The position numbers and the translations under genes were made by a program. A model generated the notes under the pieces. That model was not told the origin of the DNA and searched no databases. It was given only the letters and a program-made list of their open reading frames with translations. From positions 248,001-312,000 of the forward strand of contig NZ_JRYR02000002.1 in assembly GCF_000807855.2 (NCBI RefSeq): a stretch of DNA of 64,000 nucleotides, given 5' to 3'. This document shows positions 52,195-61,237 of this stretch, in pieces (positions within the stretch are counted from its first letter, which is position 1; every line of letters starts with the position of its first letter). The stretch is from Flammeovirga pacifica (lineage in GTDB: Bacteria; Bacteroidota; Bacteroidia; Cytophagales; Flammeovirgaceae).

Positions 52195-52708
52195 AAAATT
52201 TAAATACCTCTCCAAAATTGACTTTCACATCAAAAATGTTTTCTAAAGGTATATTTTGATAAATATGATGGAAAACTCTTACTACAGAGGCATGGGTAAC
52301 AACCACAATTTTATCATAGGATTGTTGTAGAATCTCTTGATGGATATCAATAACTCTTTTAGAAATTTGATGTAATGATTCTCCATTTGGAGGAGACTGA
52401 TAAACAAAATCATTGCCCCAAACATCCATTTCATGACGAGGAATATCATCCCAAGGAAGTAGTTCCCAATCACCAAAATTACACTCCATTAATCGTTCAT
52501 CCATTAAAAATGAATCGGATAAGTATTGGCACAGTTGGACACACCGTGAAAGTGGAGAGGTAATAAAAGCATCGATATCATCAGGTATCGATGCTTTTAT
52601 TTTTTCAAAATCTATCCTGTGATTGGACTGGATATTTACATCACTTTGACCATAGCAGATTCCTTTTGGTATATTTACTTCAGTATGTCGAATTACATAA
52701 ATTTCCAT
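52172..52708 (-). CDS. cobC: Alpha-ribazole phosphatase (histidine phosphatase family)
   Basis: A 178-residue histidine phosphatase with the catalytic RHT-E motif (YVIRHTEVNIPKGICYGQSDV) and the second His in VVVTHASVVR. The GICYGQ-D element is characteristic of CobC and distinguishes it from phosphoglycerate mutases. It removes the 5'-phosphate of alpha-ribazole phosphate or of adenosylcobalamin phosphate. The start overlaps the end of cobS by 16 bp, placing it last in a cobT-cobS-cobC operon. Confidence 0.9.
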   Translation of the reverse strand: MEIYVIRHTEVNIPKGICYGQSDVNIQSNHRIDFEKIKASIPDDIDAFITSPLSRCVQLCQYLSDSFLMDERLMECNFGDWELLPWDDIPRHEMDVWGNDFVYQSPPNGESLHQISKRVIDIHQEILQQSYDKIVVVTHASVVRVFHHIYQNIPLENIFDVKVNFGEVFKFSTKSNSE

Positions 52709-53463
52709 AAAGCAATAAGGGAAGCGTAAATGAATATTTCAGTCATTTGTTGAGTAGCACCCAAACAATCACCTGTATAACCACCAATATTTTTTCTAAA
52801 GAAATGACCTAGATATAGGGCAAAAAGGATACAAGGGATTAAAATCAAAAAGACCCATTGATCTTGAAAAAAGACAAATGGCCATAAGCCAAATATCAAC
52901 CCTGGTATAAATTGCCAGACATCAAATTTAGTATTGGCCATAGGCTTAGATTTACTTGTGTCTAAGTCTTGCACATAAGGCAAGAGATCAACCATAGTAG
53001 AAGCAAAAAATCGACTTAAGCTATGTCCTAAAATTATGGAGCAATAAAAAAGGTAATTACTCTCCTCATAAATAGACATCAAGAAGAAAAATTTAAGGAG
53101 CAATGATAAAACAACAGCAACAGTACCATATGTACCAATGCGACTGTCTTTCATGATACTTAAAATCTTCTCGGGAGTGTATCCACCGCCAAAAGCATCG
53201 AATGTATCTGCCATGCCATCTTCGTGAAAAGCCCCTGTAATAAGAATACTAGAAGCCATAGAAATAAGCACTGCAATCTCTAAAGAGAATACTTGAATTG
53301 CACCATAAAAAATTAGACAACATAACATGCCTAATAGAATCCCAATAAACGGGAAATACTTTCTAGAGGCTTGCAAATATTCTGTTTTATAGGGTACCCA
53401 TTTTGGTATGGGTACTCTCGTGAAAAACTGAAGTGCGGTAAAAAAAAGATATATTTCTCTCAT
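52693..53463 (-). CDS. cobS: Adenosylcobinamide-GDP ribazoletransferase
   Basis: A 256-residue inner-membrane enzyme that joins activated cobinamide to alpha-ribazole, completing the nucleotide loop. Family marks: LQFFTRVPIPKWVPY at the N terminus, FHEDGMADTFDAFGGGYTPEK with the metal-binding D-G-x-x-D-x-x-D pattern, MKDSRIGTYGTVAVVL, and a terminal GDCLGATQQMTEI. About six TM helices. The start overlaps the cobT stop by one base (TAATG), a coupled arrangement. Confidence 0.95.
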   Translation of the reverse strand: MREIYLFFTALQFFTRVPIPKWVPYKTEYLQASRKYFPFIGILLGMLCCLIFYGAIQVFSLEIAVLISMASSILITGAFHEDGMADTFDAFGGGYTPEKILSIMKDSRIGTYGTVAVVLSLLLKFFFLMSIYEESNYLFYCSIILGHSLSRFFASTMVDLLPYVQDLDTSKSKPMANTKFDVWQFIPGLIFGLWPFVFFQDQWVFLILIPCILFALYLGHFFRKNIGGYTGDCLGATQQMTEIFIYASLIALWKFM

Positions 53464-54470
53464 TATTCTTTTTCGCTAACATTGGCAGATGCGAAGCTTG
53501 CCATCTCATTCATAAATAGAACAGCACTTTGAATAATAGGATAGGCCATTGCTGCACCAGTTCCTTCTCCTAAGCGTAAACCTAAATGAAGTAAAGGTGT
53601 GGCCTCAAGTTTTTGTAATAGTAATGTATGTCCTTTTTCATCAGAGACGTGACTGAAAATGGCATTTTTTTGTATTTCGGGTTGTATCGCTTTAGCAATA
53701 GCATATGCTGCTGTAACAATAAAACCATCCACAATAATCATCTTACCTTTAGCTGCAGCTTCTAACATAGTGGCTGCGATCATTGCTAGCTCAAACCCAC
53801 CAAAAGCGCTCAATATTTGGATAGGACTGTTTAATCCTTGGTGTTTTTCTAATACTTTTTCTAGAATAGAATATTTCTTTTTGAACCCTTCTAAATCAAC
53901 CCCTGTTCCTTTACCGATACAGTCTTCCAATCGAAGTTGGTATAAAGCACTCATTATTAAAGTAGCAGAAGAGGTATTGCCAATACCCATCTCACCAAAA
54001 CCAATAATATCACTGTCTTTAATATCGTCTCTTTCTAATAGTTTTTTTGCTTGATCAAAACAATCTCCAATTTGTTGTGATGATAGTGCATTGCCAATCA
54101 AGCTGCTTACAGTACCTTTTGCAACTTTAGCATCGATAAGATCTTGGTGAGGTTCAAAATCGAAATTGACACCTGCGTCTACAATCTTTAAATTTAATTG
54201 ATGTTGCCTTGCGAATACATTAATTGCAGCTCCCCCGTTTAAGAAATTTAATACCATTTGATAGGTTACTTCTTGAGGGTAGGCACTTACTCCTTCTTTT
54301 GCTAAACCATGATCACCAGCAAAGACAATAATAGTAGGGTTGTTTAATGTAGGAGATGTAGTTTTTTGAACCAGACAAATTTGCTTTGCTAATGTTTCTA
54401 AGTCACCTAAAGCACCTATTGGTTTTGTCTTTTGATCAATCTTTTGTTGGATTTCTTGAAGTAAGTTCAT
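53463..54470 (-). CDS. cobT: Nicotinate-nucleotide-dimethylbenzimidazole phosphoribosyltransferase
   Basis: A 335-residue cytoplasmic enzyme that makes alpha-ribazole 5'-phosphate from nicotinate mononucleotide and a lower-ligand base. Conserved elements: KPIGALGDLETLA, VFAGDHGLAKEGVSAYP, GEMGIGNTSSA, GTGVDLEGF and, near the C terminus, LGLRLGEGTGAA, which holds the catalytic glutamate of the family. It heads the cobTSC operon. The upstream 54471-54685 gap shows no B12 box, so the operon is not riboswitch-controlled here. Confidence 0.96.
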   Translation of the reverse strand: MNLLQEIQQKIDQKTKPIGALGDLETLAKQICLVQKTTSPTLNNPTIIVFAGDHGLAKEGVSAYPQEVTYQMVLNFLNGGAAINVFARQHQLNLKIVDAGVNFDFEPHQDLIDAKVAKGTVSSLIGNALSSQQIGDCFDQAKKLLERDDIKDSDIIGFGEMGIGNTSSATLIMSALYQLRLEDCIGKGTGVDLEGFKKKYSILEKVLEKHQGLNSPIQILSAFGGFELAMIAATMLEAAAKGKMIIVDGFIVTAAYAIAKAIQPEIQKNAIFSHVSDEKGHTLLLQKLEATPLLHLGLRLGEGTGAAMAYPIIQSAVLFMNEMASFASANVSEKE

Positions 54471-54633
54471 TATTAAAGTGGATTATGATTTAAATGTTAA
54501 AACAAATTAGTAGATATTTTATCGATTTGCATCAAAAAATAGAAATGTATTTTGTGTAACAGAGACTTATTGTGATAAATAATAAAACTAATACTAAAAT
54601 TTGAGAATTGAAGTAGGTCATTTAAAATAAAGA

Positions 54634-54661
54634 ACCCCATCAGAAATGAATCCAATGGGGT
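54634..54661 (-). terminator. Terminator of the MFS gene
   Basis: ACCCCAT (54634-54640) pairs with ATGGGGT (54655-54661). In the minus direction the stem is followed by a T-rich stretch (TCTTTATTTT), and it lies just beyond the stop of the minus-strand MFS gene. Confidence 0.65.
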
Positions 54662-54685
54662 CTTGCTTTTAAAATATATACACTT

Positions 54686-55963
54686 CTAATCTTCAGATTT
54701 CTGAAAAGTCTCTTTAATTAATATTGCACAAACAATAGCGGCTATAAATGCAATTGGCATCACCCAAATGGCCGATTGGAAAGCAGTTTGTAACTGCTCT
54801 GATGATAAAGAATCATTTCCACCAAAATAACCTACTAACCAACCAAACAAAGGTTGACCAACAGCACCAATACCCATCAATACCACTGCAGATAATCCAT
54901 TAGCTGTTCCCAAAACTTTGTCCTCATTAGACTCTCCAATAACTGGGTAGCCAATAGTTTGAGATGCCGTTATAATGCCGAGTAATAAAAATACAATATA
55001 GAAATATGTTGCACTTGTAGAAACAGGGAACATAATAAGTAACATGACAGCAAGTGATAAAACTGCACCTCCAATCATTGCTTTCTTTCTAGATTGTAGT
55101 TGGTCAGAAACCCAACCACATAAAGGAGAACCAACCATGGTACCGATAAATATCATCCCGATGATACCTGTGTAAGTCACTTCATCAAAAGCGGGGTTAA
55201 CAAACTTTAAGTAAGTAGTACCCCACACTGCACCTAATAATAAAACGGATAAGTTTAATAATCCAATGAATAAACCAGCCAGCCAATTTTGAGAATTAGA
55301 TGCGGCTAATTTTAATCCTTCAAATAAGGTTAAACCTTCTTCAGTGGTTTCGTTCGTCTCTTTTTCTGGAGCATCTTTTACAAAAACACCTATTAAAATG
55401 AGAATAAATACTCCTACAAATCCATTAATTAACATAGTAGTTTCTCCACCGTAGTATTCTAATAAAAGTAATAATGGAGCTCCAGAAACCCATCCACCAA
55501 AGACTGCAAATGTAACCAATAAGCCAGAGACTAATGCCAATTGAGAAGAAGGGAACCATCTCGGAGCTAATCTAAAAGGAGCCATAAATGCAGCACAATG
55601 GGCTATTCCAAGTAAAAACCTAAAACCCATTGATAAAGTAACATTGGTGGAATAGGCAGTACCAAAAACACACACAACAGCTAATAATGCCATTCCAAGA
55701 ATTACTTTTTTAACAGATACTTTGTCTAAAAGTACACCAATTGGGAGTAAAAGTAGCACAGTACCATATAGAAACATACCAGCATAACTGCCAAATTCGG
55801 CAATAGTGGTAAGACCTAATTTATCCATAAAATACCCTTTCATAGTTTCCGTACTAAAAAGGGTCATTTGAATGAAGCTATAAAAAAAGAAAGCCCCTGC
55901 TGAGAATACAGACAGAATCGCTTTAGTAATATTATTTGATTTCGATTGAACTAGTGTTGACAT
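54686..55963 (-). CDS. Major facilitator superfamily transporter
   Basis: A 425-residue inner-membrane protein with about 12 TM helices. The loop 2-3 region (PIGVLLDKVSVKKVILG) corresponds to the MFS signature G-x-x-x-D-x-x-x-x-K/R, repeated in the second half (CGWVSDQLQSRKKAMIGG). GFRFLLGIAHCAAFMAPFRL resembles helix 4-5 of the anion/organic-acid type porters. Substrate cannot be told from sequence. It has its own 288-base upstream region and downstream terminator. Confidence 0.88.
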   Translation of the reverse strand: MSTLVQSKSNNITKAILSVFSAGAFFFYSFIQMTLFSTETMKGYFMDKLGLTTIAEFGSYAGMFLYGTVLLLLPIGVLLDKVSVKKVILGMALLAVVCVFGTAYSTNVTLSMGFRFLLGIAHCAAFMAPFRLAPRWFPSSQLALVSGLLVTFAVFGGWVSGAPLLLLLEYYGGETTMLINGFVGVFILILIGVFVKDAPEKETNETTEEGLTLFEGLKLAASNSQNWLAGLFIGLLNLSVLLLGAVWGTTYLKFVNPAFDEVTYTGIIGMIFIGTMVGSPLCGWVSDQLQSRKKAMIGGAVLSLAVMLLIMFPVSTSATYFYIVFLLLGIITASQTIGYPVIGESNEDKVLGTANGLSAVVLMGIGAVGQPLFGWLVGYFGGNDSLSSEQLQTAFQSAIWVMPIAFIAAIVCAILIKETFQKSED

Positions 55964-56170
55964 AATAAAAAAATCTATGTATCGTAATAATCACCATCCA
56001 ATATCAATAATTAAAGAATAGATCACTTCTTATTTTTTACCTATTAATAGGCTTTTTTTAACCTAGATTTTATCTAACAATGCTCTAAGAATGGGAGAAA
56101 TCAAAGTCAAGAAGGAATGGGTAAGTGAGTTTGGTAATTTCTATTTGATATAATTTTCTGATATATAAAA

Positions 56171-56205
56171 AAAAGGTAGAATGAACAGATGATCATTTAC
56201 CTTTT
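56171..56205 (-). terminator. Possible terminator after the DUF1353 gene
   Basis: AAAAGGTAGAATG (56171-56183) and CATTTACCTTTT (56194-56205) pair with one mismatch, and the minus-strand reading ends in a T-run (the As at 56167-56170). It is downstream of the minus-strand DUF1353 gene. Confidence 0.55.
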
Positions 56206-56251
56206 GTGATGCTATCTTACTTAGAAATACATTTTGATAATCATTTATTGA

Positions 56252-56794
56252 TCATATTACTTCTTGATCTACAATGGTATCCAAAGCCTTAAAATTTTCT
56301 TCATGCTCAATAATATGATTTACCTTTTGAAGGAGTTCGTCATATTTATTTTTGATTAAGGCATCTTCATCGGTGTGATAAGAAGAAAAACATTCCGTTT
56401 CTTCAGATTTAGAAACACCTTTTATAGACCACCAAGACCCAATGGAAACTCCGATATATAATATTGCAGCACATTTCCATGTACATCCATCATGTCTACA
56501 AGCTTCAAAAAACATCTTATCTGCAAGGCGTCTTTCTTGAAATGTCACATTGGGGTTATTACCTTCACCAACAAAATAGTCGTGAATCACAGAGGCTCTT
56601 CTGTATTTACCTACGTAAGGTGAACCAATGATATTCCATAAGGATTGAGGTATGGTAGCTCCATTTATTTCAGCTCCTAAAGGGGCCGTCCATACTTTGT
56701 TGTTTTGGTCGGTAAAGGATAAATCATCTAATAAAATCATTAGTCTATCATTTCCTTTCCATTTGGTAATAGGGTATCCGCTAAATTTTTCCAT
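56252..56794 (-). CDS. DUF1353 family protein
   Basis: The 180-residue protein contains the DUF1353 core: VWTAPLGAEINGATIPQSLW, then the IHDYFVGEG block and RRLADKMFFEACRHDGC, in which conserved His and Asp residues suggest a metal-dependent hydrolase or a structural motif. No signal peptide. DUF1353 is often found in phages and plasmids as well as chromosomes; function unknown. No phage genes are nearby. Confidence 0.8.
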   Translation of the reverse strand: MEKFSGYPITKWKGNDRLMILLDDLSFTDQNNKVWTAPLGAEINGATIPQSLWNIIGSPYVGKYRRASVIHDYFVGEGNNPNVTFQERRLADKMFFEACRHDGCTWKCAAILYIGVSIGSWWSIKGVSKSEETECFSSYHTDEDALIKNKYDELLQKVNHIIEHEENFKALDTIVDQEVI

Positions 56795-56999
56795 GAGTTA
56801 TTAGTTTTTATTGGTCGCTTTATTTATTGGCATTTTACTTTCAACAGTGCTAGTGTAAATGTCATTCTTAGTTATCTTAATATACAAAATTTATAGGAGA
56901 ATATAAAGCTGACCTTGCTTTTAATCATGAAATGAAAGTGTGTGAATTGTAAAAAGAAAAGAACAAAATAAGTGATTTGAAGCTGCTTTTAAGTAAGAA

Positions 57000-57028
57000 C
57001 ACCTCATTAAGTAACACTCAATGAGGTG
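57000..57028 (-). terminator. Terminator of the reductase gene
   Basis: CACCTCATT (57000-57008) pairs perfectly with AATGAGGTG (57020-57028) around an 11-base loop, ten bases beyond the stop of the minus-strand reductase gene. Confidence 0.65.
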
Positions 57029-57037
57029 ATGAATGAT

Positions 57038-58096
57038 TTATACAATTTTATTATCTACTAAAACCTGAAATGAATCTTCCATTGTTTCTTTCAATGGTCT
57101 AAAAGACATTCCTAACTCATTCACAATTTTAGAGTTATCTGCCTTCCATTCAATATTGACATTGTTTTTAATAAACCTTCTTGTTAATAATTTATTGGTA
57201 AAAGGACCCACAATCATCAACAACCATTTTGGTAAAGCTTTTTTAGGAAGAGGGTATTGCGCTCCAAATTTATCTTGAAGGGTTAAACCCATTTCTAAAA
57301 AGTTGGTATTGTGTGCAGAAGTAATGTAACGACCTTTTGCTTCTGGAGTATAACCAGCTTTATAATGAGCAACAGCTAAATCACGAACATCAATAACACC
57401 TACACCCATTTTTGGTGCACCCATTTTAAAAGTACCATCACCCATTTGTTTTAAAATTGTAATACTCTCTGAAGTGGTGGCTTTTGCATTTTGAGCAGGT
57501 CCCATGACAAAGGCAGGGTTAATCGTAACTAAATCCCATTGTGATTGTGCATTAGCAATTTCCCAAGCTTTCTTCTCCGCTAAAGTTTTTGATAAAGAGT
57601 AAGGTTGATAATCCAAAGAAGCAGTAGTGTTCCATACTTCTTCATCAATCATTCCTTTAGGTGTATTGGCTAGGTCGGACGCGTCGGTATAAGTGGCTAC
57701 TACACTACTAGTGACTACAATTCTTTTTACAGATGACACTTGATTGGCAGTTTCTAGTACATTAGCAGTTCCTTTTACTGCAGGATCAACCAAATCTCTT
57801 TGAGGGTCTTTCACATCAGTAACAAATGGCGATGCTGTGTGGTAAACTAGTTCACAGCCTTGCATTGCTTCTTGATAGGCTCCTTCTTCTAATAAATCAG
57901 TTTTGAAAAACTTAATGTTGCCTTTTGCTTTTTCAGCCGCTTGGATTAAATGACCTACCTTTTCTTTATTATCTGGATTTCTAACAGCTGCATGAACGGT
58001 GTGTCCTTCATCCAATAATTTTTGAACTAACCAGCTGGCAACATACCCATTGGCTCCGGTAACTAATACTGGTTTGGAAATATCTATTTGTTTCAT
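57038..58096 (-). CDS. NAD(P)-dependent epimerase/aldehyde reductase family protein
   Basis: A 352-residue extended SDR. The cofactor loop is VLVTGANGYVASWLVQKLL (G-x-x-G-x-x-A/G) and the catalytic pair Tyr-x-x-x-Lys is in YQPYSLSKTLAEKKAW. VVTSSVVATY supplies the Ser. This pattern and length match dihydroflavonol-4-reductase-like and yeast Gre2-like reductases, which reduce aldehydes and ketones. The TNKLLTRRFIKNNV region near the C terminus is typical of the bacterial members. Substrate unknown. It is transcribed away from the GH82-like gene. Confidence 0.9.
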   Translation of the reverse strand: MKQIDISKPVLVTGANGYVASWLVQKLLDEGHTVHAAVRNPDNKEKVGHLIQAAEKAKGNIKFFKTDLLEEGAYQEAMQGCELVYHTASPFVTDVKDPQRDLVDPAVKGTANVLETANQVSSVKRIVVTSSVVATYTDASDLANTPKGMIDEEVWNTTASLDYQPYSLSKTLAEKKAWEIANAQSQWDLVTINPAFVMGPAQNAKATTSESITILKQMGDGTFKMGAPKMGVGVIDVRDLAVAHYKAGYTPEAKGRYITSAHNTNFLEMGLTLQDKFGAQYPLPKKALPKWLLMIVGPFTNKLLTRRFIKNNVNIEWKADNSKIVNELGMSFRPLKETMEDSFQVLVDNKIV

Positions 58097-58481
58097 GATT
58101 GAAGTTTAAGTGTATAATCAATTTCGGTGATACCATGGTAATTAACAAATATGGAGATGATATGTTTCTGTAATGAATGAAATTGATGAAAATGGATTAA
58201 TAAACTGTATCAAATAAACGCATACTAACAAAAAAATGATGGAGCTATTTATTGGTTTACTGATAGTAACAATGTGTAAAATTAATAACTGACAATCACA
58301 TTCTTTTGACAATCAACAACATGTGAAATTAGCAGTATCTATACATTGTTTTCAGTTATTTAAATACAATTACATGTGTATTACAATAACTGTCGTTAGC
58401 TAACTTTTTACAATTACTCGGAGTAAATATTAATTAAGTTGGGGTGAATTTATTTCTCCCTTAAATGAAATGAATTAAATA
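58097..58481. other. Divergent promoter region
   Basis: 385 bases between the divergent reductase and GH82-like genes. No gene seen. It contains the 10-bp palindrome GTTAGCTAAC at 58395-58404, a possible operator, but no confident promoter motif. Confidence 0.4.
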
Positions 58482-59963
58482 ATGAATTACTATTTTAAAA
58501 ACCTTAGAAGTACAGTCATGTTACTTTTTCTAGGGGTTACTTTGCTATGTGTTAACTTTTCAGCTAAAGCACAAAAAACCGTTGGTACCGTAAAAGCAAA
58601 TGTGGGTACTAAAAACCTGACTTTTTTTATCAATAAAGTCAATGTAAAAGCCACTAAAATTTTTAGAAATGGCGTGGCTACAACAAGTCAAGTCAATAAT
58701 GAAATTGAGAGAATTTCTAACCTTGGCGGAGGTGTAATTAAATTCTTCTCAGGAACTTATACTTTAGGTCAGATTAATTTGAAATCAAATATCAGAATTG
58801 AAGTTAGTAATAATGTGAAGTTTATCATTGACAGGAGTAAAGGAAATTCGACACTTTTTAACTTAGGCAGAAATGCCAATAGTATGCAAGGTGTTATCTC
58901 TAATGTAGAAATAATTGGGGCTTCCGATAATCCATCAAGTTGGTTTAAAATTGATTTAAGCAATTTCAAAAAATTGGATACTGCGACACCATTTAAGGTG
59001 AGTTTTGTTAAAAATTTCGCCATTTCTAGGTTCGTGATTTTAGATAACTACACACTAAATCCTTCTGTCTTTTTAGTAGCTGATAGTAAATATCTAGGTA
59101 GAGATGCTAATGGTCGTGCAAATTATGATTTGAGTACTTTCAATAGAATTCCGGTACAAGGTGTTGTTAAAAATGCTAAGGCAACGGGGATTGGTACCGG
59201 CTATGCATTAGTTCAGCCATTTAGTGGTAAACGACTTTATTTTGAAAACTTGGAAGGAGAACAAGGAATCACCGTACGTTTAGAACCAGGTAGTGGGAAA
59301 TCTAACGATGATTTAAATTTAACTGCAAGTAAAAAAATGGGCTCAATTGATGATATTTTCATTAAAAATGTATCGAATAAGCTAGGGTTTGCCGCATTGT
59401 TTATAAAACCTCATGCTAAAATTTGTAATAACATCTATGCCACGGGATTACATGCCGAGAATAGTTTGTCAACCCTTTATATTGCTTCAGCTAGTTTACT
59501 TCCTCAATCGCGAAGAGGGAAATTTACGAATACAACATTCGAAAATATCTCATTTAAACAGACTATAGCAAATAAGGTATCTAGTGGGACGAATAATTTG
59601 GTAGCATCCAATTATCCTTGTGATACGGGGGTAGAAGGATTACGATTGATGACGGAGAAACATAGACAAAAGTTAGTGACTGTAAGAAATAGCCGTTCCC
59701 CAAAACCAGGCGTGTATTCTTTAATAATTAAAGATGCAGGTGGTCAGCGCTACAAAACTCATCCTATTGCACCAGTGATTTTTACTTCAAAGTATGCTGC
59801 AAATTCAGTAGGTAACGTACCAGGGAGATACAATGTAAAAATACCTTCTTTAGGAAATATAAAAGTACAAGGTGGGATTTTTAATGGAAGTAAAGTAGTC
59901 TACAGAAGTGATGCTAAAATTATTGTTTCTGGAGCTGCAGACACGGACTATATTTTTGAATAA
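58482..59963 (+). CDS. Secreted GH82 (iota-carrageenase)-like right-handed beta-helix protein
   Basis: After a signal peptide (ending FSAKAQ, ~31), a 460-residue parallel beta-helix follows: GGGVIKFFSGTYTLGQINLK, NVKFIIDRSKGNS, KNFAISRFVILDNYTL. The segments GVVKNAKATGIGTGYALVQ, GITVRLEPGSG and FAALFIKPHAKI line up with conserved blocks of GH82 iota-carrageenases as I remember them, including Gln of the LxQ motif, Glu268 at the position of the catalytic Glu, and His311 in the PH motif. The Asp two residues after the catalytic Glu in the Alteromonas enzyme appears to be Gly here. No T9SS tail. It may be an active divergent carrageenase, or a binding or non-catalytic homologue. Confidence 0.55.
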   Translation: MNYYFKNLRSTVMLLFLGVTLLCVNFSAKAQKTVGTVKANVGTKNLTFFINKVNVKATKIFRNGVATTSQVNNEIERISNLGGGVIKFFSGTYTLGQINLKSNIRIEVSNNVKFIIDRSKGNSTLFNLGRNANSMQGVISNVEIIGASDNPSSWFKIDLSNFKKLDTATPFKVSFVKNFAISRFVILDNYTLNPSVFLVADSKYLGRDANGRANYDLSTFNRIPVQGVVKNAKATGIGTGYALVQPFSGKRLYFENLEGEQGITVRLEPGSGKSNDDLNLTASKKMGSIDDIFIKNVSNKLGFAALFIKPHAKICNNIYATGLHAENSLSTLYIASASLLPQSRRGKFTNTTFENISFKQTIANKVSSGTNNLVASNYPCDTGVEGLRLMTEKHRQKLVTVRNSRSPKPGVYSLIIKDAGGQRYKTHPIAPVIFTSKYAANSVGNVPGRYNVKIPSLGNIKVQGGIFNGSKVVYRSDAKIIVSGAADTDYIFE

Positions 59964-59987
59964 ACCATCAATTTAAATCACACAAGA

Positions 59988-60713
59988 ATGAAAAATATAA
60001 TAGTACTTCTATTGATGCTATGCACAGGTATAGTAAATGCACAAAATAATTTGAATCGTTTTGATACAGATATACTTTCTTCTTCAAATTATATTATTGG
60101 TACTCCCTATGAGGTGCATGAAAGTGGTCAATTAAATGTAATTAAGATGAAATGCAATGCGACAGGTGTAAATGTTCAATTTGCAATCTATTCTGATGAT
60201 GGAAACGCGCCAGATCAATTAATAACAACTTCTGAGGTCATGAAAATGAACGCTACTGAAATGATCATCCCTTTGGAAGAAGGTACAGTGTTAGAGAAAG
60301 GTAATTATTGGATTATGGCCAATTATGAAAAAGGAGGTAAACATTTAAAAGGTGATGTGAGTAATGATGCTTCTGAGGTATATTATTTCGCTAACCAATT
60401 TGGGGGAGAGTTTCCTAGTAATGCCTATGCGTTTGATAAATACCTTGGTCATTCTTTTCCTATTGCTTTAGAATTGAGTGAGATAGAACCTTTATTTAAG
60501 GTGGAAGTTTTTCCTAATCCAACAACAACTAACGTAAATGTTAGTACTTCTAAAGAAGGTTTTCATATTGATTTAATTGATCATTTGGGCAGGATTGTAG
60601 GTACTTATGATACGTCTACAAAAGAAGTAGATATAGATATGAGTCAACGCTCTAAAGGAAGGTATTTTATTAAAGTTAATAATCAATTGACATATCAGAT
60701 AATTAAGGAGTAA
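59988..60713 (+). CDS. Secreted T9SS-tailed protein (241 aa)
   Basis: Signal peptide (ending VNAQ) followed by a ~140-residue beta-sandwich (FAIYSDDGNAPDQLI, GNYWIMANYEKGG) of the choice-of-anchor or lamin-like kind found in Bacteroidota secreted proteins. The C terminus is a type A T9SS sorting domain (VFPNPTTTNVNVSTSKEG to YQIIKE). It starts 24 bp after the GH82-like gene, so the two are probably co-expressed; this smaller partner is sorted through T9SS whereas the GH82-like protein is not. Confidence 0.8.
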   Translation: MKNIIVLLLMLCTGIVNAQNNLNRFDTDILSSSNYIIGTPYEVHESGQLNVIKMKCNATGVNVQFAIYSDDGNAPDQLITTSEVMKMNATEMIIPLEEGTVLEKGNYWIMANYEKGGKHLKGDVSNDASEVYYFANQFGGEFPSNAYAFDKYLGHSFPIALELSEIEPLFKVEVFPNPTTTNVNVSTSKEGFHIDLIDHLGRIVGTYDTSTKEVDIDMSQRSKGRYFIKVNNQLTYQIIKE

Positions 60714-60718
60714 AACTA

Positions 60719-60755
60719 AAAAGGCATCACACTTGCAATAAGTGTGATGCCTTTT
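60719..60755 (+). terminator. Strong terminator after the T9SS protein
   Basis: AAAAGGCATCACACTT (60719-60734) pairs perfectly with 60740-60755 around a five-base loop and ends in a T-run. It can serve both directions, since the small minus-strand gene ends at 60802. Confidence 0.88.
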
Positions 60756-60801
60756 ATTCCGGAATTGATAAGAATATTATCAATTGTAAGAAGAATATGT
60801 C

Positions 60802-60981
60802 TTAACGTTTCTCTGTTTTCTGAACGATTTGGTCTAATAAATACTTATAATGTACAAACTCTTTTTCAGAAGTTGATGAAGGTACATAGAAGTTATTCAT
60901 CTTGTTAATCACCTCGTTAAGGTCTTTATTCTTTTGATCTCTAGAAGATAATCTTCCAGCATTTTTTCCAATGTTATTCAT
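60802..60981 (-). CDS. Small hypothetical protein (59 aa)
   Basis: Start 60981 gives MNNIGKNAGRLSSRDQKNKD; an in-frame ATG further upstream at 61062 would add 27 uncharged residues with no supporting feature. The product is Lys/Glu/Asn-rich, probably helical, and cytoplasmic. It ends VHYKYLLDQIVQKTEKR. No family recognised. The base composition and frame look real, but evidence is limited to length. Confidence 0.5.
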   Translation of the reverse strand: MNNIGKNAGRLSSRDQKNKDLNEVINKMNNFYVPSSTSEKEFVHYKYLLDQIVQKTEKR

Positions 60982-61237
60982 AATTAAAATTGTTAATTGG
61001 GTATAAAATACTGTATTACAGTAATTAATACCTTGTGTTTTTATAAAAATTGATTTTAACAATTAAACACCTAAAAAGTCGATTTATATTTGGTGTTAGC
61101 TTACTAACTTAATAAAAATAATTGGTTATTCAAAATAAACCGATCGTTTTTTAGCTTTAAACCACTAAATTATGACTTTTCATTTATAACAACGTCAGTA
61201 ATGAAGAAATTGTTTATTATTTAAGTTATTTTATATT

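Noticed and set aside
61063-61237. Possible RNA gene in the AT-rich gap
   Set aside because: No tRNA cloverleaf or strong conserved stem was found.
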